From Azolla caroliniana (Eukaryota > Polypodiophyta): 64,000 nt of DNA. The stretch lies in the NCBI GenBank assembly GCA_043228905.1, contig JBHGNT010000004.1, positions 16,182,001-16,246,000 of the forward strand. The letters are read 5' to 3'. Under the pieces are notes generated by a model. The model was not told the origin of the DNA. It saw only the letters and a list, made by a program, of their open reading frames with translations, and ran no database searches. This document shows positions 33,146 to 43,730 of the stretch, piece after piece; the stretch's first letter is position 1, and each line of letters begins with the position of its first letter. The position numbers and the translations under genes are program-made.

Positions 33146-33570
33146 TGAAAAAGAATACATGCGCGGAAGTGTGTGCGATAGAAACCGAGTACACAACCAA
33201 TTTCGGAAACTTGATAGTTAGGTAAATACAGAGAATGAATACACAATGAGAGAGAGATAGAGACAGAGAGAGTAGACAACAATGCTTCAATTTCAAATAA
33301 TGAACACTCTGTACATACACTGTGCTCAATGAGCACTCTTTATACAAGCCTTGACGAGCGGGCTGACACAAGTACCATCAATACTTGAATGCTTATAAAT
33401 GAGCTTGACACTAATTCTGCCTATAATATTCCTATTTACTAAAATAGGAATATAGACCTCCAATGGCCTACTGGAATCCCTTTGACTCGACTCACCCGAA
33501 TCGAACTCCATTTGATTTGGCTCTCGGCTTCTTCAACTGATTTGGCCCATGTTGAGCTTGTCTCTCAATA
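33146..33570 (-). repeat. 5' LTR of B5
   Basis: 425 bp from TGAAAAAGAATACATGCG to CTCTCAATA on the plus strand. The expected CA end has become TA, a sign of decay. A GAGAGAGA tract (about 33248-33272) and a GTTGAGCTTG-containing end match the other group B LTRs. Confidence 0.75.
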
Positions 33571-34530
33571 AAGGTGTTCTCTAGGAAGGAGTAACAGTCT
33601 TTTGGTTAGATTTGGAGATACATTTCTCCAATTTGTCGAGTTTTGTCATGGTGTTATTTGGTTGTTCAAACGATTCACACAGGTCAAACCCAAATTAGAG
33701 ATGGAGATCATTTTCCTATTTTTGAGGTATTAGTGATTGTGTCATAATTGGGACATACACAATGCTTTTATATTTGATGTTAGGCATGGAGTTAAAGCAT
33801 ATCTACGAAAGTTGAAGGGAGTACTAACGTGGTAATTTTCTTTATTGTAGCAAGTAGAAATTCTTTCATCGGTGGAGTGTTCATCTTATTGCCTTAATGG
33901 CAGATAATTCAACATGTTCCACGACACCTGTAGTGTAGAATAGTGTTGTGTAGTGTGTATTGTGACACCCATTCCATTGTAAGGAGTGTTTTGCAGACAC
34001 ATTTATTAATATAATTATAATTGTTTGTTTTCACGAGAGCGAGAGCGAGAGAGAGTGAGTGAGTGTGTGTGTGTGTGTGAGAGAGAGATTGAGTGATAAG
34101 ATTGAGCTCCTAAATATCTGAAAAGAGAAGGAAAGGAATGGAATGGAGAGATATTTGAGAGGAGAGGAGAAATGAAATGAAATGAAATGGGCCCTCTTCT
34201 TCCCATCCATCCATTCCCTCCTTCTCCTTCACACACACACACACACTCGCTCGTTCAAAGCGAAGCAAAGAATCAATGGAGAAGCTCTCACTCCTCTCCA
34301 TTTGACAAGTGGCGAAAGAGTTCTACAACCCCACGGACAGACCGACGGATGCACAGAGAGAGAGAGAGAGAGAGAAGAGAGAGAAGAGAGACAGAATCGA
34401 TCATTTGGAAGAGAGTTTCGTTTGCTCTGCTCAGAGCTACACCTCTCTCTCTCTCTCCTTTGAATTCTTTTGATCAATTTCCAACACATTCTTTGTTGAG
34501 CTTTTTATATCCTGGTATTCCATTGTAATC
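33571..34530 (+). promoter_or_regulatory. Upstream region and probable 5' UTR of the PHT4;4-like gene
   Basis: No transposon genes are seen. The first 400 bases are AT-rich and unique-looking. From about 34034 come purine and pyrimidine microsatellites: GAGA and GTGT runs (34034-34090), CACACA (34231-34246), GAGAGA (34353-34400) and CTCTCT (34443-34458), ending 70 bases before the start codon. Such CT/GA tracts are common in plant 5' UTRs and near transcription starts. I could not place a single TATA box with confidence. Short open frames here are products of the simple repeats. Confidence 0.5.
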
Positions 34531-34718
34531 ATGACTATTGGTGCATCCCTGCCACAGCTCAACACTACATTCTGCTCTGGTGAATTTTCCTCTCTCTCTC
34601 TCTCTGTAAATTCTCATATCGTGTTCTTTTGCTTCATCCTTTTCCTTCTGTCTGTGTGTGTATACAGAGCAAAATTTCTTCCCGACATGGCATTTTCTTG
34701 ATCAGAGCAACTTTGGCC

Positions 34719-34754
<36 letters not shown>

Positions 34755-37700
34755 ATATTTTGATTTTCCATATAGATGTTTTAAGTTTGTGTATGCGAAC
34801 TCTAAGTTTGAGAAATTTTGATACGTTGTTTGCTACAAATACTACATCAGAGCATATTGTCATTACAAATTCTAAAAATTTGCAAATTTTCATGTAGTTC
34901 CATCTCAAAACTCTAAAAATTTAAAGAATTTGATTGTGTTAATAACACCTTTCCTTGATGATATATTTTAATATCATAGTAAAATCATGTTTTCAGTGAT
35001 ACCTTTGTCATTGTGACATATTTCAATGCCATAGTGGAATCATATTTACATAATCCACATTTCTGCATGGGGATATATATGAATGTAATAGTAGAATCAT
35101 ATTTGTATGGTATTTCCTCAATGGTGATATAGTTGAATATCAATAGTATGTGAAAATTCGCTTCTCTTTTGTTGATATTGAATGCCTATGCTTGAATCAT
35201 ATCTATGGTGTGATATATTTGAAAGTGATTGTTAAATCATGTTTATAATGGCAATTTCCTTATGGGAACCTATTTGAATGTCGTAATAGAATCACATTCA
35301 TAAACGTCTTTCCTTTCAATTGAATTGAATGGATTCTGAAATAGATAAAAATGTGTACTATTGCAGGAAGGCATAAATGCCAACCTTTGGAAATACGACT
35401 AAACAATGTTAGGTATCAGCATGTCGGGATAACAGGAAAAACTTCCATATCTCAAGAGACAATCCGAAGATTTAATATAGTATCGAGAAGATTAAGCATT
35501 TATATAAGAAATGGATACTCATCAAAACCTCAAATTCATTGTGGCATGAGTAGCGGTGTCCACACACACAATAAAAACACCATAGCTGTAATATTCTCTT
35601 TACCTTTAGAGTCAAACGATGAAACATCTTCAAGAATGAGATTGAGAACCATATGTAATGCTCGAGGCAAACGTGCTGCTGAAAGTCTTGAGTTCAATCT
35701 TGAATTTGAATCTCATGGAGAAACCTTCGCATCAGATGTATCTTCAAACAAAAAAGGTAGTAGTAAAGAGGAATTTATTCAAACAAATGGTCCTCTCTAT
35801 GAAAAAACGGATTTAGTACAACCAACAAAGGAGATTTCTTTTCCGATTTTTCGGCCGCCTCCTAAGCGTTGGATTATTGTATTTCTTTGCTTCTTTGCCT
35901 TTCTTCTTTGCAACATGGATAGGGTAAGGGCAAACTATTTATATTTCGGGGAAAGGAAACACCAGAATACCGTGGACCTTTTGGATAATTACCAGAGAAC
36001 CCAAGGGGTTTCCCAGTAATTGGAAACCGAGGGGCATTCATGTAATTATCCAAAAAGTTAGGCATATTTTATGCTGTTTTTTTCCCTTTTTTATGCTTTA
36101 CACTCCAAAGATAATGGAAAGTTATAATGATAATTTGACTTTTCTCATTTCTATATATATTTCCTATTTGTTTTTATTGTGTTCAGGTGAACATGAGCAT
36201 AGCCATTCTACCCATGGCATCAGAGTTTCAATGGGATCACACAACTGTAGGTTTAGTACAATCTTCTTTCTTTTGGGGATATCTCCTGACTCAGGTAAAT
36301 AAATAATGCATTGATATATTTAAATATACAGAGAGCATTTTTGGAAGCCTGTGGTTTGTTTCAGTAAATATTCCAGAAAGTTAGGTGTTTCTTGGTACTT
36401 TATCATAAAACCATCCTTTACATAGTCGAATCCTCCTACAGACAATTCCGAATGAAAGGCATAATTATTAAATCATCAGATAAATCTCTCTTCTTTAAAT
36501 TTAAGGAGTACCACATTGCCAAAAAAGTTTCCTTTTCTTTCTTTGTAGTGTTCATGTGAAGTTTAGGATCTTAAGATATGAGAAAAGTCCAAAGATTTTC
36601 TGTTTCTTGTGGTGGAAATATCTTTGTGAGTTTTCATTGTACAGATGATGATTATTTCTACAAGTACATGTTCTTCCACTGTGAACTTTTGTTTTTGAAT
36701 AACCTTGTTATCAAGTCTATATACACATCGAGATCAATATTTCTCTAATGAAACATGGTATTCAAAATGCATATATTATGTAGATTGCGGGGGGTATCTT
36801 GGCAGACAGCATAGGTGGAAAGCAAGTGTTAGCATTTGGCGTAATATGGTGGTCATTGGCTACAGTGGCAACACCTATCGCCGCAAAGCTTGGACTACCT
36901 TTTCTACTACTTGTTCGGGCATGTATGGGTGTCGGTGAGGTAATTGTCACCCTCTTCTCTTTCCAATTATCGAACAAATAGGCTATAATGCATGTAACCT
37001 CTTTTGTAATATCAATTAGTAGTTTTTTTATTTGATGTGGTGATAATCACAGTTGATCTTCTAGTAACCAAGAAAATATGGTATGTAATTTCTATTTTAA
37101 TACCAATTAGTGTTTTTTTATTCGATGAGGTGATAATCACATTTGATCTTTCTAGTTAACCAATAAAATATGCTATATGATTCCTTTAATACCAATTCAT
37201 CAGTTTTTTATTCAATGAGGTGATAATCACACTTCATCTATCTAGTTTACTAATAAAATCTTCTATAAATCTTTATAATATGCATTGCATCTTGTTTATA
37301 TCAGAAATTGTAGCATTTTGTGAGGTAATAATGGTATTTTATTTTTCCAATTTATCAAAATATTTGCGATAAATCCAAATAATATGCATTTTATACATTT
37401 GTTTAGTACAAATGAAGCAGCTTTTTTATGTGATGTTATAATTCGATTGTTCTTTATTTCAATTAATAAGAAAAGGGGATAAATCTATGGATTGCAATTT
37501 ATTTTTAATACTAATTAGTAAGTTATTTTTAGTAATGTGGGAACTACTGTGATTAAATGTATTTTTTTTGTTGACAAAATTATTCAGGGAGTTGCAATGC
37601 CGGCAATGAACAACCTTTTATCTAGATGGATACCCGTTAGTGAGAGGAGTAGGTCATTGGCACTTGTTTATAGTGGAATGTACCTTGGCTCAGTGATGGG

Positions 37701-40700
37701 GCTTGCATTTTCGCCTTCACTTATTCATAGATTCAATTGGCCTTCAGTATTTTTCTCCTTTGGATCCTTGGGAATTGTTTGGTTCTTGATGTGGCAACGC
37801 TTTGTAAGTTTCTCATTGTTCTTTAAATCAACTCTGTTATGTACACAATTGCTTTTTGATCGGTCTAAAAAAGTTTTAGATGTTTTTTTAGGCATCAAGT
37901 TCTCCTCTTGAAGATCCGGATATAAGCGACGAAGAAAGGATCCTACTTTTATCTGGTGCCAATACAAGCAATGAACCTGTTACTGACATTCCATGGAAGC
38001 TCTTGCTATCAAAGCCGCCTGTTTGGGCGCTAATCATAAGCCACTTTTGTCACAATTGGGGCACCTTTATTCTCCTCACATGGATGCCTTCATATTATTG
38101 CCAGGTAATGCTTACACAAGGAAATTTTGTAGTTTTTTTATATCTATGGGGGACCTAAATAAAACAAAGTCACGATATTAAGACTTATATAAAAGTACTT
38201 TAAAAAAATCAATTGTGAAGAGCTCAATGTATGTATAGACTCAATATGGAACTGACAAAACTGTTCTTAAGACTCATGAAATGTGAGTGCCTTATTCTAG
38301 AGACTCAACTGGAAGAGGTATGACCACATTCAATGAGGTAAGATTTGCATTTCTACTACTCACTTAGCTTTTGTGGGGTTTTCTTGTAACCCCTTTGACC
38401 ATATGTATGTTTTAAGGTTTCAGGTCAGTGTTATTCCTCAGCATTCTTGTATGGATGCATGCAATTTGTACATGACACTATGCATGCATTGTATATAGCA
38501 CTATCATATTCTAATGTTGGCTTTTATGAGGACATGTTGTTCGGACGTTTGTTTTAGATACTGTGTTGCATATAATGTGAATCTGGATTTTTCTTGGGAA
38601 GGCATTGATTTATGAAGGTGTAGCTTTTTCCTTTGTCAGGTACTAAAATTCGATCTCGCAGAGTCAGGATTTTTCTCTGTTCTCCCGTGGTTCACTATGG
38701 CATTATCTGCTAATCTTGGTGGGTGGATTGCAGATTCACTTATCAGCAAAGGAGTGTCAGTGACAACTGTTCGTAAGGTAATTCAGTTAGAAAATGCAAG
38801 TATTAAAAAATCGAATCGATATCTTAAATATTTTTGCAAATGATCAAAATTGCATAGTTTTGCTATTTATTCCTTTTATATGCAAGTAAGACCTAGTAAA
38901 TATATGCAGTTTAATTTCTTTTTAATTTTGAAAAGAAACTTTCAGTCTCCATAGTAAATAGGTTATTTCAAAAGAAATTCATAAACAAAACAAAGCTAGC
39001 TTAAAGAGAAACTGGGGAGAACAAATAAAATACAAAATGCATGAATGCTCAACAGCCCCTTATATTCTGTTACCTGTTATGTGAGTTCACAGACCATGAA
39101 TATACATAGATTTCAAGGAATTACTACAATATTCCTGGCTTTCCAAAATACGGCACTGGGGTATCATGGTAATTTTCTGAAAACCTAGGGGTATTCTGGT
39201 AGATATCCAAAAGTAGGGGATATTTTTGTGTATTTCCCTGCTTCACATATAATTATTTCCATGGTAACCAAGGGTATCCCGGCAAACAATTGTAATTCTA
39301 AATTTTATAAAAAGATATAATGATAATTTTATTATTATGATTAATAGGTAATGCAAACTATTGGATTCCTTGGTCCAGCCTTCTTCCTTACTCAACTTAG
39401 CCATATCACATCCCCTACTCAAGCTGTTTTATGTATGATGTGTTCTCAGGTGAGTGTCAATTGTCATGACTAATTCATCAATTCCCTAGTACCAAACCTA
39501 ACCAGAAATGGCTAAATTGATTGATTTACATCAAAAGACTTATGTTGTATGTAATTCATTGAAACATATATTTGTCTTCCAGGGAACTGATGCATTTTCC
39601 CAGTCCGGTCTCTATTCCAATCACCAAGACATTGGTCCACGCTATTCGGTAAATAGTGTCTCTGATTCTTTCATCAATTAATTGTGTTGAATTTTTGTTT
39701 TGACAAAATCACAATATTGTAATCTAGGGAGAAAAACTGCAAGTCCCCTAACTTGTTGGCTATTTACCAAACCCGTCATAACTTACCACAATACCAAATT
39801 TATATTTATATTATGCACTTCATATTCTCCATAACGTTTTGAAAATATATGGATATTCTATAAAGTTCTGAAAAGAAGCAGGTTTTCTTGTAAATATGGG
39901 TATTTTTGTGTTGCCTTGAACTTTTATTTAAGGAAATTCATATAAACCACATGGTTTGTTTTCCCCAGGGTGTCTTACTTGGGCTATCAAATACAGCTGG
40001 TGTTTTGGCTGGCGTAATTGGTACTGCGGCAACTGGATACACCCTCCAGCATGGTATGTTTCAATATAACATATGCACAAGAGAAAAGTTGCAAACATAC
40101 GAAGGCATTTTTTTATTTTCTTAATTTTGAGTCATATATTGGGAATTATGGTATAGGTATGTGACATTTTGTTTTTTGCACTTTTTTTTACCCCTGCTAG
40201 ATATTATAGTAAAAATTCTCATATGAAAAACCACCAGCATTCACCCAAAGTTTTCAAAAAGGACCACCGCTACATGGATGTTTCTGCTAATCTGAAAAAA
40301 CGTTTAGCAATACTCTTGTAAATATCATAAACTTAGGGGCAACAAATTGAAATCAGATTCTTGCTGTCTTGAGGACATAAACGATTGATCTTTTACGTAT
40401 GCATATGTAAACGAATTATGACCATGAAAGCAAATGCGTTTTTTCATGTAGAGAAGGATGCTATATTTACAGGGTATTTTCGAAGTGACATCGATAAAGG
40501 GTGTGTTTTAAATAATGGAATTTACAGAAATCGGAGTTTCAGTCTAGGCCTGAAATGCACATGATATCGAGAGTTGACATATAGTGTACCCCTGAGTTTA
40601 CGCCTTAGACAGTCCTGTAAAAGGAGTTTGGTTCGTAAGATTTCTTAAATAAAAGGTCAAATTCCAGTGATAGCTTTGCTGGATTGCCGTGGTATTCATA

Positions 40701-41030
40701 GGGTCATGTTTTCGTATGCATGTCCGCGTGAATAATTTGTAGTTTGTGAGATTTCGTTTTAATCATATGTATCCTCAAAACATATTTACTACTGAAAAGG
40801 AAGAAAAGAATGTCCCTTTTTGTAAAATAAGACGGTAAGTTTTTTCATTTTGTATTTATTTTTGTTCCGAGTGTGATTGATCTCAGTTTCTTCATATATA
40901 ACGATGGTATGTGATGATATAAATTGATGCAGGGAGTTGGGATGATGTGTTCAAAGTTTCAGTTGGGTTATACTTATGTGGGACTGTTGTATGGAATTTG
41001 TTTTCCACGGGGGAGCAGATTTTTGACTAA
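34531..41030 (+). CDS. PHT4;4: Chloroplast anion/ascorbate transporter PHT4;4 (ANTR2)-like
   Basis: Eleven exons: 34531-34579, 35367-35923, 36187-36294, 36784-36939, 37588-37803, 37892-38104, 38640-38777, 39348-39449, 39583-39648, 39969-40053 and 40933-41030. All introns are GT-AG, every phase agrees, and together they encode 595 residues. The first ~180 residues are Ser/Arg/Thr-containing with few hydrophobic runs, like a chloroplast transit peptide. The MFS core begins at RWIIVFLCFFAF, has CNMDRVNMSIAILPM at the exon 2/3 joint, the SSFFWGYLLTQ block, GVAMPAMNNLLSRWIPVSER, SHFCHNWGTFILLTWMP and DAFSQSGLYSNHQDIGPRYS, and ends STGEQIFD. These blocks mark the PHT4;4 branch over PHT4;1 or PHT4;5. 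Arabidopsis PHT4;4 is a chloroplast-envelope transporter of ascorbate and phosphate; transport here is inferred by homology. The start ATG was chosen because exon 1 splices in frame; it makes the N-terminus about 50 residues longer than in Arabidopsis. Confidence 0.92.
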
Positions 41031-43337
41031 GAGCTAGAAGATCATCATGCAGCATATCAACCTCTTATTTAGAAGAGATCAACAGTCTCTTGGACTGAAT
41101 CGTAACATTACTCAAGGTTTATTTACATGAAGTTGGAGTGGCATGGTCTCTTCTGAATGTATTTGGGGCATGCCTGCTGTTGCTTCGTTTGTTGTACATT
41201 ACTACGATCCGTTATGACTTCCTACGCAGCATCGGGTCCTTGTTCCACCCAGTAATGTAAGAAATCCATTAAAACTGTTAGCAATTTGTCGACATTGTTG
41301 TAAAATTGAGCAAGCAAATGGGGTTACATTATTTACTAGTGCTACCTCTGTATAGAGGTGAGGCGATCTATAGTTTTGAAGAAAGCCTAGTTTGAAAATT
41401 GATTGTAAAGCCGATATTTCAAGATTAAAAAGAATGTTGTATAATAGCTGTATTAACCATTGAGATTTTATATTTGGAAAGAATGTTGTCATTCTGATGT
41501 TTTCTTTATTATAAACTGCCCATGTGCATCTATTTAAATTAAATCGTTAATTTGTTTATTACCTAGTTCCTTTGCCTTATCGTTCCCTGTCCTACTGTTG
41601 GGTTAAATTCATCTTCTTCCTTGTGGATACATTCACATCATAATAACTTTTTAGTTAGAATGTATTGCATTCTTGGGTTGGAAATCTTAAATGTGATGAA
41701 AATGCACCAAAATATTGTCATGATGAATATTTTAAAAAAGGTCAGTTTATTCAATATATCTTTAATGTCATTTTTACTAAAACTAACTTAAGGTTGCACC
41801 ATATCTTGTGGATCATGTAATGTCTTTGTCGTTACATTTGCATATTGTTTTTCTATGTCCAACCCACCTTAACTCGTGGAAGTTTGCCATAATTTCTTGT
41901 AGTGTTATTGAAGTACCTACCTAGTACTCATATGGGACATCCACTCAGACTCTTCGATTGTCTTCATTCCTTCCACATTTGCCTCTTCATCTTCTTGAAC
42001 TTTGATGTTCTACTTGTGCTTGCCTTCCAATCTCAAGGATCAAGGACATTGCCCACCTTCCCCACCTTCGTAGTAGACTTCCTCTTGGAAGTTGACCCAA
42101 GGACATCAATCTTGTCTCATTATTAACGTGAATAGGAACTATAGTAGAGCCATGACATTTCACACTCAATCAAACGAGCTAGGTATTGAAGTTGCATTAT
42201 GCCATCAAAATTGATTGAATATAAAGGCATGCAAGAAGGTATGTGAGGAAGGGCTAGAGTGGATGAGTATCACTTAGCTTTTTACATGTGCAATTCATGA
42301 AAGCTATGATGACATATTAAGAGGGGTTTATAACTTGAATGTAACACTAAAGTGAACACCTACTAGAATATTGAGTCAAAGGCTTTGTACTATAAATATT
42401 CCATTCTTAGGGAGGAGAGACACATCATGAAAACAGGCTTACTTAGATCCCTTCAGCTATGAAAGTGTAGGTGATAGAAAATGACATAGACAAAGCAATG
42501 GAGCATGGAGCAGATGAGCAATGGAGTCTATGTTGGATTTTGAAAGTGTAGGTGGTGGCGATCCACCTTTGTCCAACCTTCGAGGTAGGGATTTTATTCT
42601 CTCCGGGATCCAACTTTGTGAGGTGTGGGTAGGCTTTATGGTGGGTTATACGAATGCCCTTGTAGTCTTGTCCTTTTCCACTCTTACTAAACTACACGAC
42701 CAATCTTATTGTTTTGGATCCAAACTTGTGTGATTTGGCAAGTCTTTGACTTGTTGACCCCTTGTTGAAAAGAAGGTGGGCTTTACGTTTGGTCAGTTTG
42801 TGTAGGGAATGGATTTGGAGAGGCATGTGCTCGATAAGTTGTTCTTTGTACTTGGCTCCCTATGGGTAAGCAGAACTGCATGGCTCCTTTGTGCCAACCT
42901 TGTGCTTTCGTTAGAATTTTGTAGACGCGCCACAAGTCTATTTAATATTTATTTTTCCCTTTAACGAATTTTCCATGAACAATGACCCACTCTAGTAGTT
43001 TAATATTTCTTAGGGATTGGTGTGGTGGTTGATGGGATTGCAGATTGCGGGTCAACGATTTCCTGAGTTTTTCGTTTGGGTATCCATTGCAAGGTCATGG
43101 TTTTATGTGCTCACGACATCATTTCTTCTTGTGGTGTTTGGAGGTGTGAGAGATTCTCTATTGCTTGAGAGAAGACTATTATGTCCTTAAGGGAGGTGTT
43201 TGAGGCTTCTATGGAGCTCATAACATGTCCATTAGATGCGTTGGTGACTCTTTCATCCTTGACGCCTTCATTGGTTGGGAAGTAGATTGCACATCTTTTA
43301 GGTACAATCAAAATAAACCTCAAGCCCGACTTGATTG
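41031..43337. other. Gene 3' flank and intergenic DNA, no gene recognised
   Basis: The first few hundred bases probably hold the 3' UTR of the transporter. The rest is AT-rich, without coding similarity, LTR ends or long tandem repeats that I can see. Open frames near 41902-42126 and 42521-42733 have no recognisable domain. The stretch ends at the D2 LTR (43338). Confidence 0.5.
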
Positions 43338-43700
43338 TGTTGAGAAGCAAGCTCAACAAAGGTATGTGATGCTTTGAGAAATAAGCTAAAGTAGCTATTA
43401 GCTAATTAGCTACTAGTGGACATAAAGGTGAAACAACTATTTAGCTACTGACAACTAATTAGCTGCATATATAAGTCACTTATATACTTAGGTAAAAAGT
43501 AAGTGTAGTGAGAGTAAGAGAGTAGTTGTAAAAACAGAAAAACAGACAAGAGCAAGTTGAGCTCTGCGTGTAATGGAATAGAAGCTTTTTGGTTTGCTAC
43601 ACAAAGGTAAGTCTCCTTCCCCTTCCTTTCTGTCTTGAGCACTAAACGATCCATCACATCACGATCCGTTGTGCACACAGAAGAGCCGTAGTGCCTTCGT
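43338..43700 (+). repeat. 5' LTR remnant of D2
   Basis: Starts TGTTGAGAAGCAAGCTCAAC, the hairpin start shared with D1, and contains AGCTAATTAGCT (43400-43411). The terminal ...CATAACA and the following primer site are absent: GCCTTCGT is joined directly to CTGTGAAG of the leader. No right-hand target duplication can be tested. Confidence 0.82.
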
Positions 43701-43730
43701 CTGTGAAGTTAACCCTAATTGAAAGAGAGA

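Larger units (their letters stand above)
32319..33570 (-). mobile_element. Ty1/copia element B5, 5' fragment (LTR and gag)
   Basis: Minus-strand group B fragment with 5' LTR 33146-33570, primer-site complement CTCTAATACCA at 33135-33145 (one base changed from CTCTGATACCA) and gag. It stops at the A2 3' LTR stub near 32319, just past the point corresponding to the zinc-knuckle linker. All downstream parts are missing. It borders the gene island. Confidence 0.82.

Noticed and set aside
34015-34528. Several open frames rich in His-Thr, Ser-Leu and Arg-Glu upstream of the transporter
   Set aside because: They translate GA, CT and CA microsatellites in both strands and have no domain.
35351-35366. 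ATG at 35351 as the transporter start
   Set aside because: It lies upstream of a good acceptor (CTATTGCAG) inside intron 1; a short exon at 34531-34579 splices in frame to 35367 and gives a better start.
41902-42733. Short frames downstream of the transporter
   Set aside because: No domain, AT-rich context and ordinary chance length.
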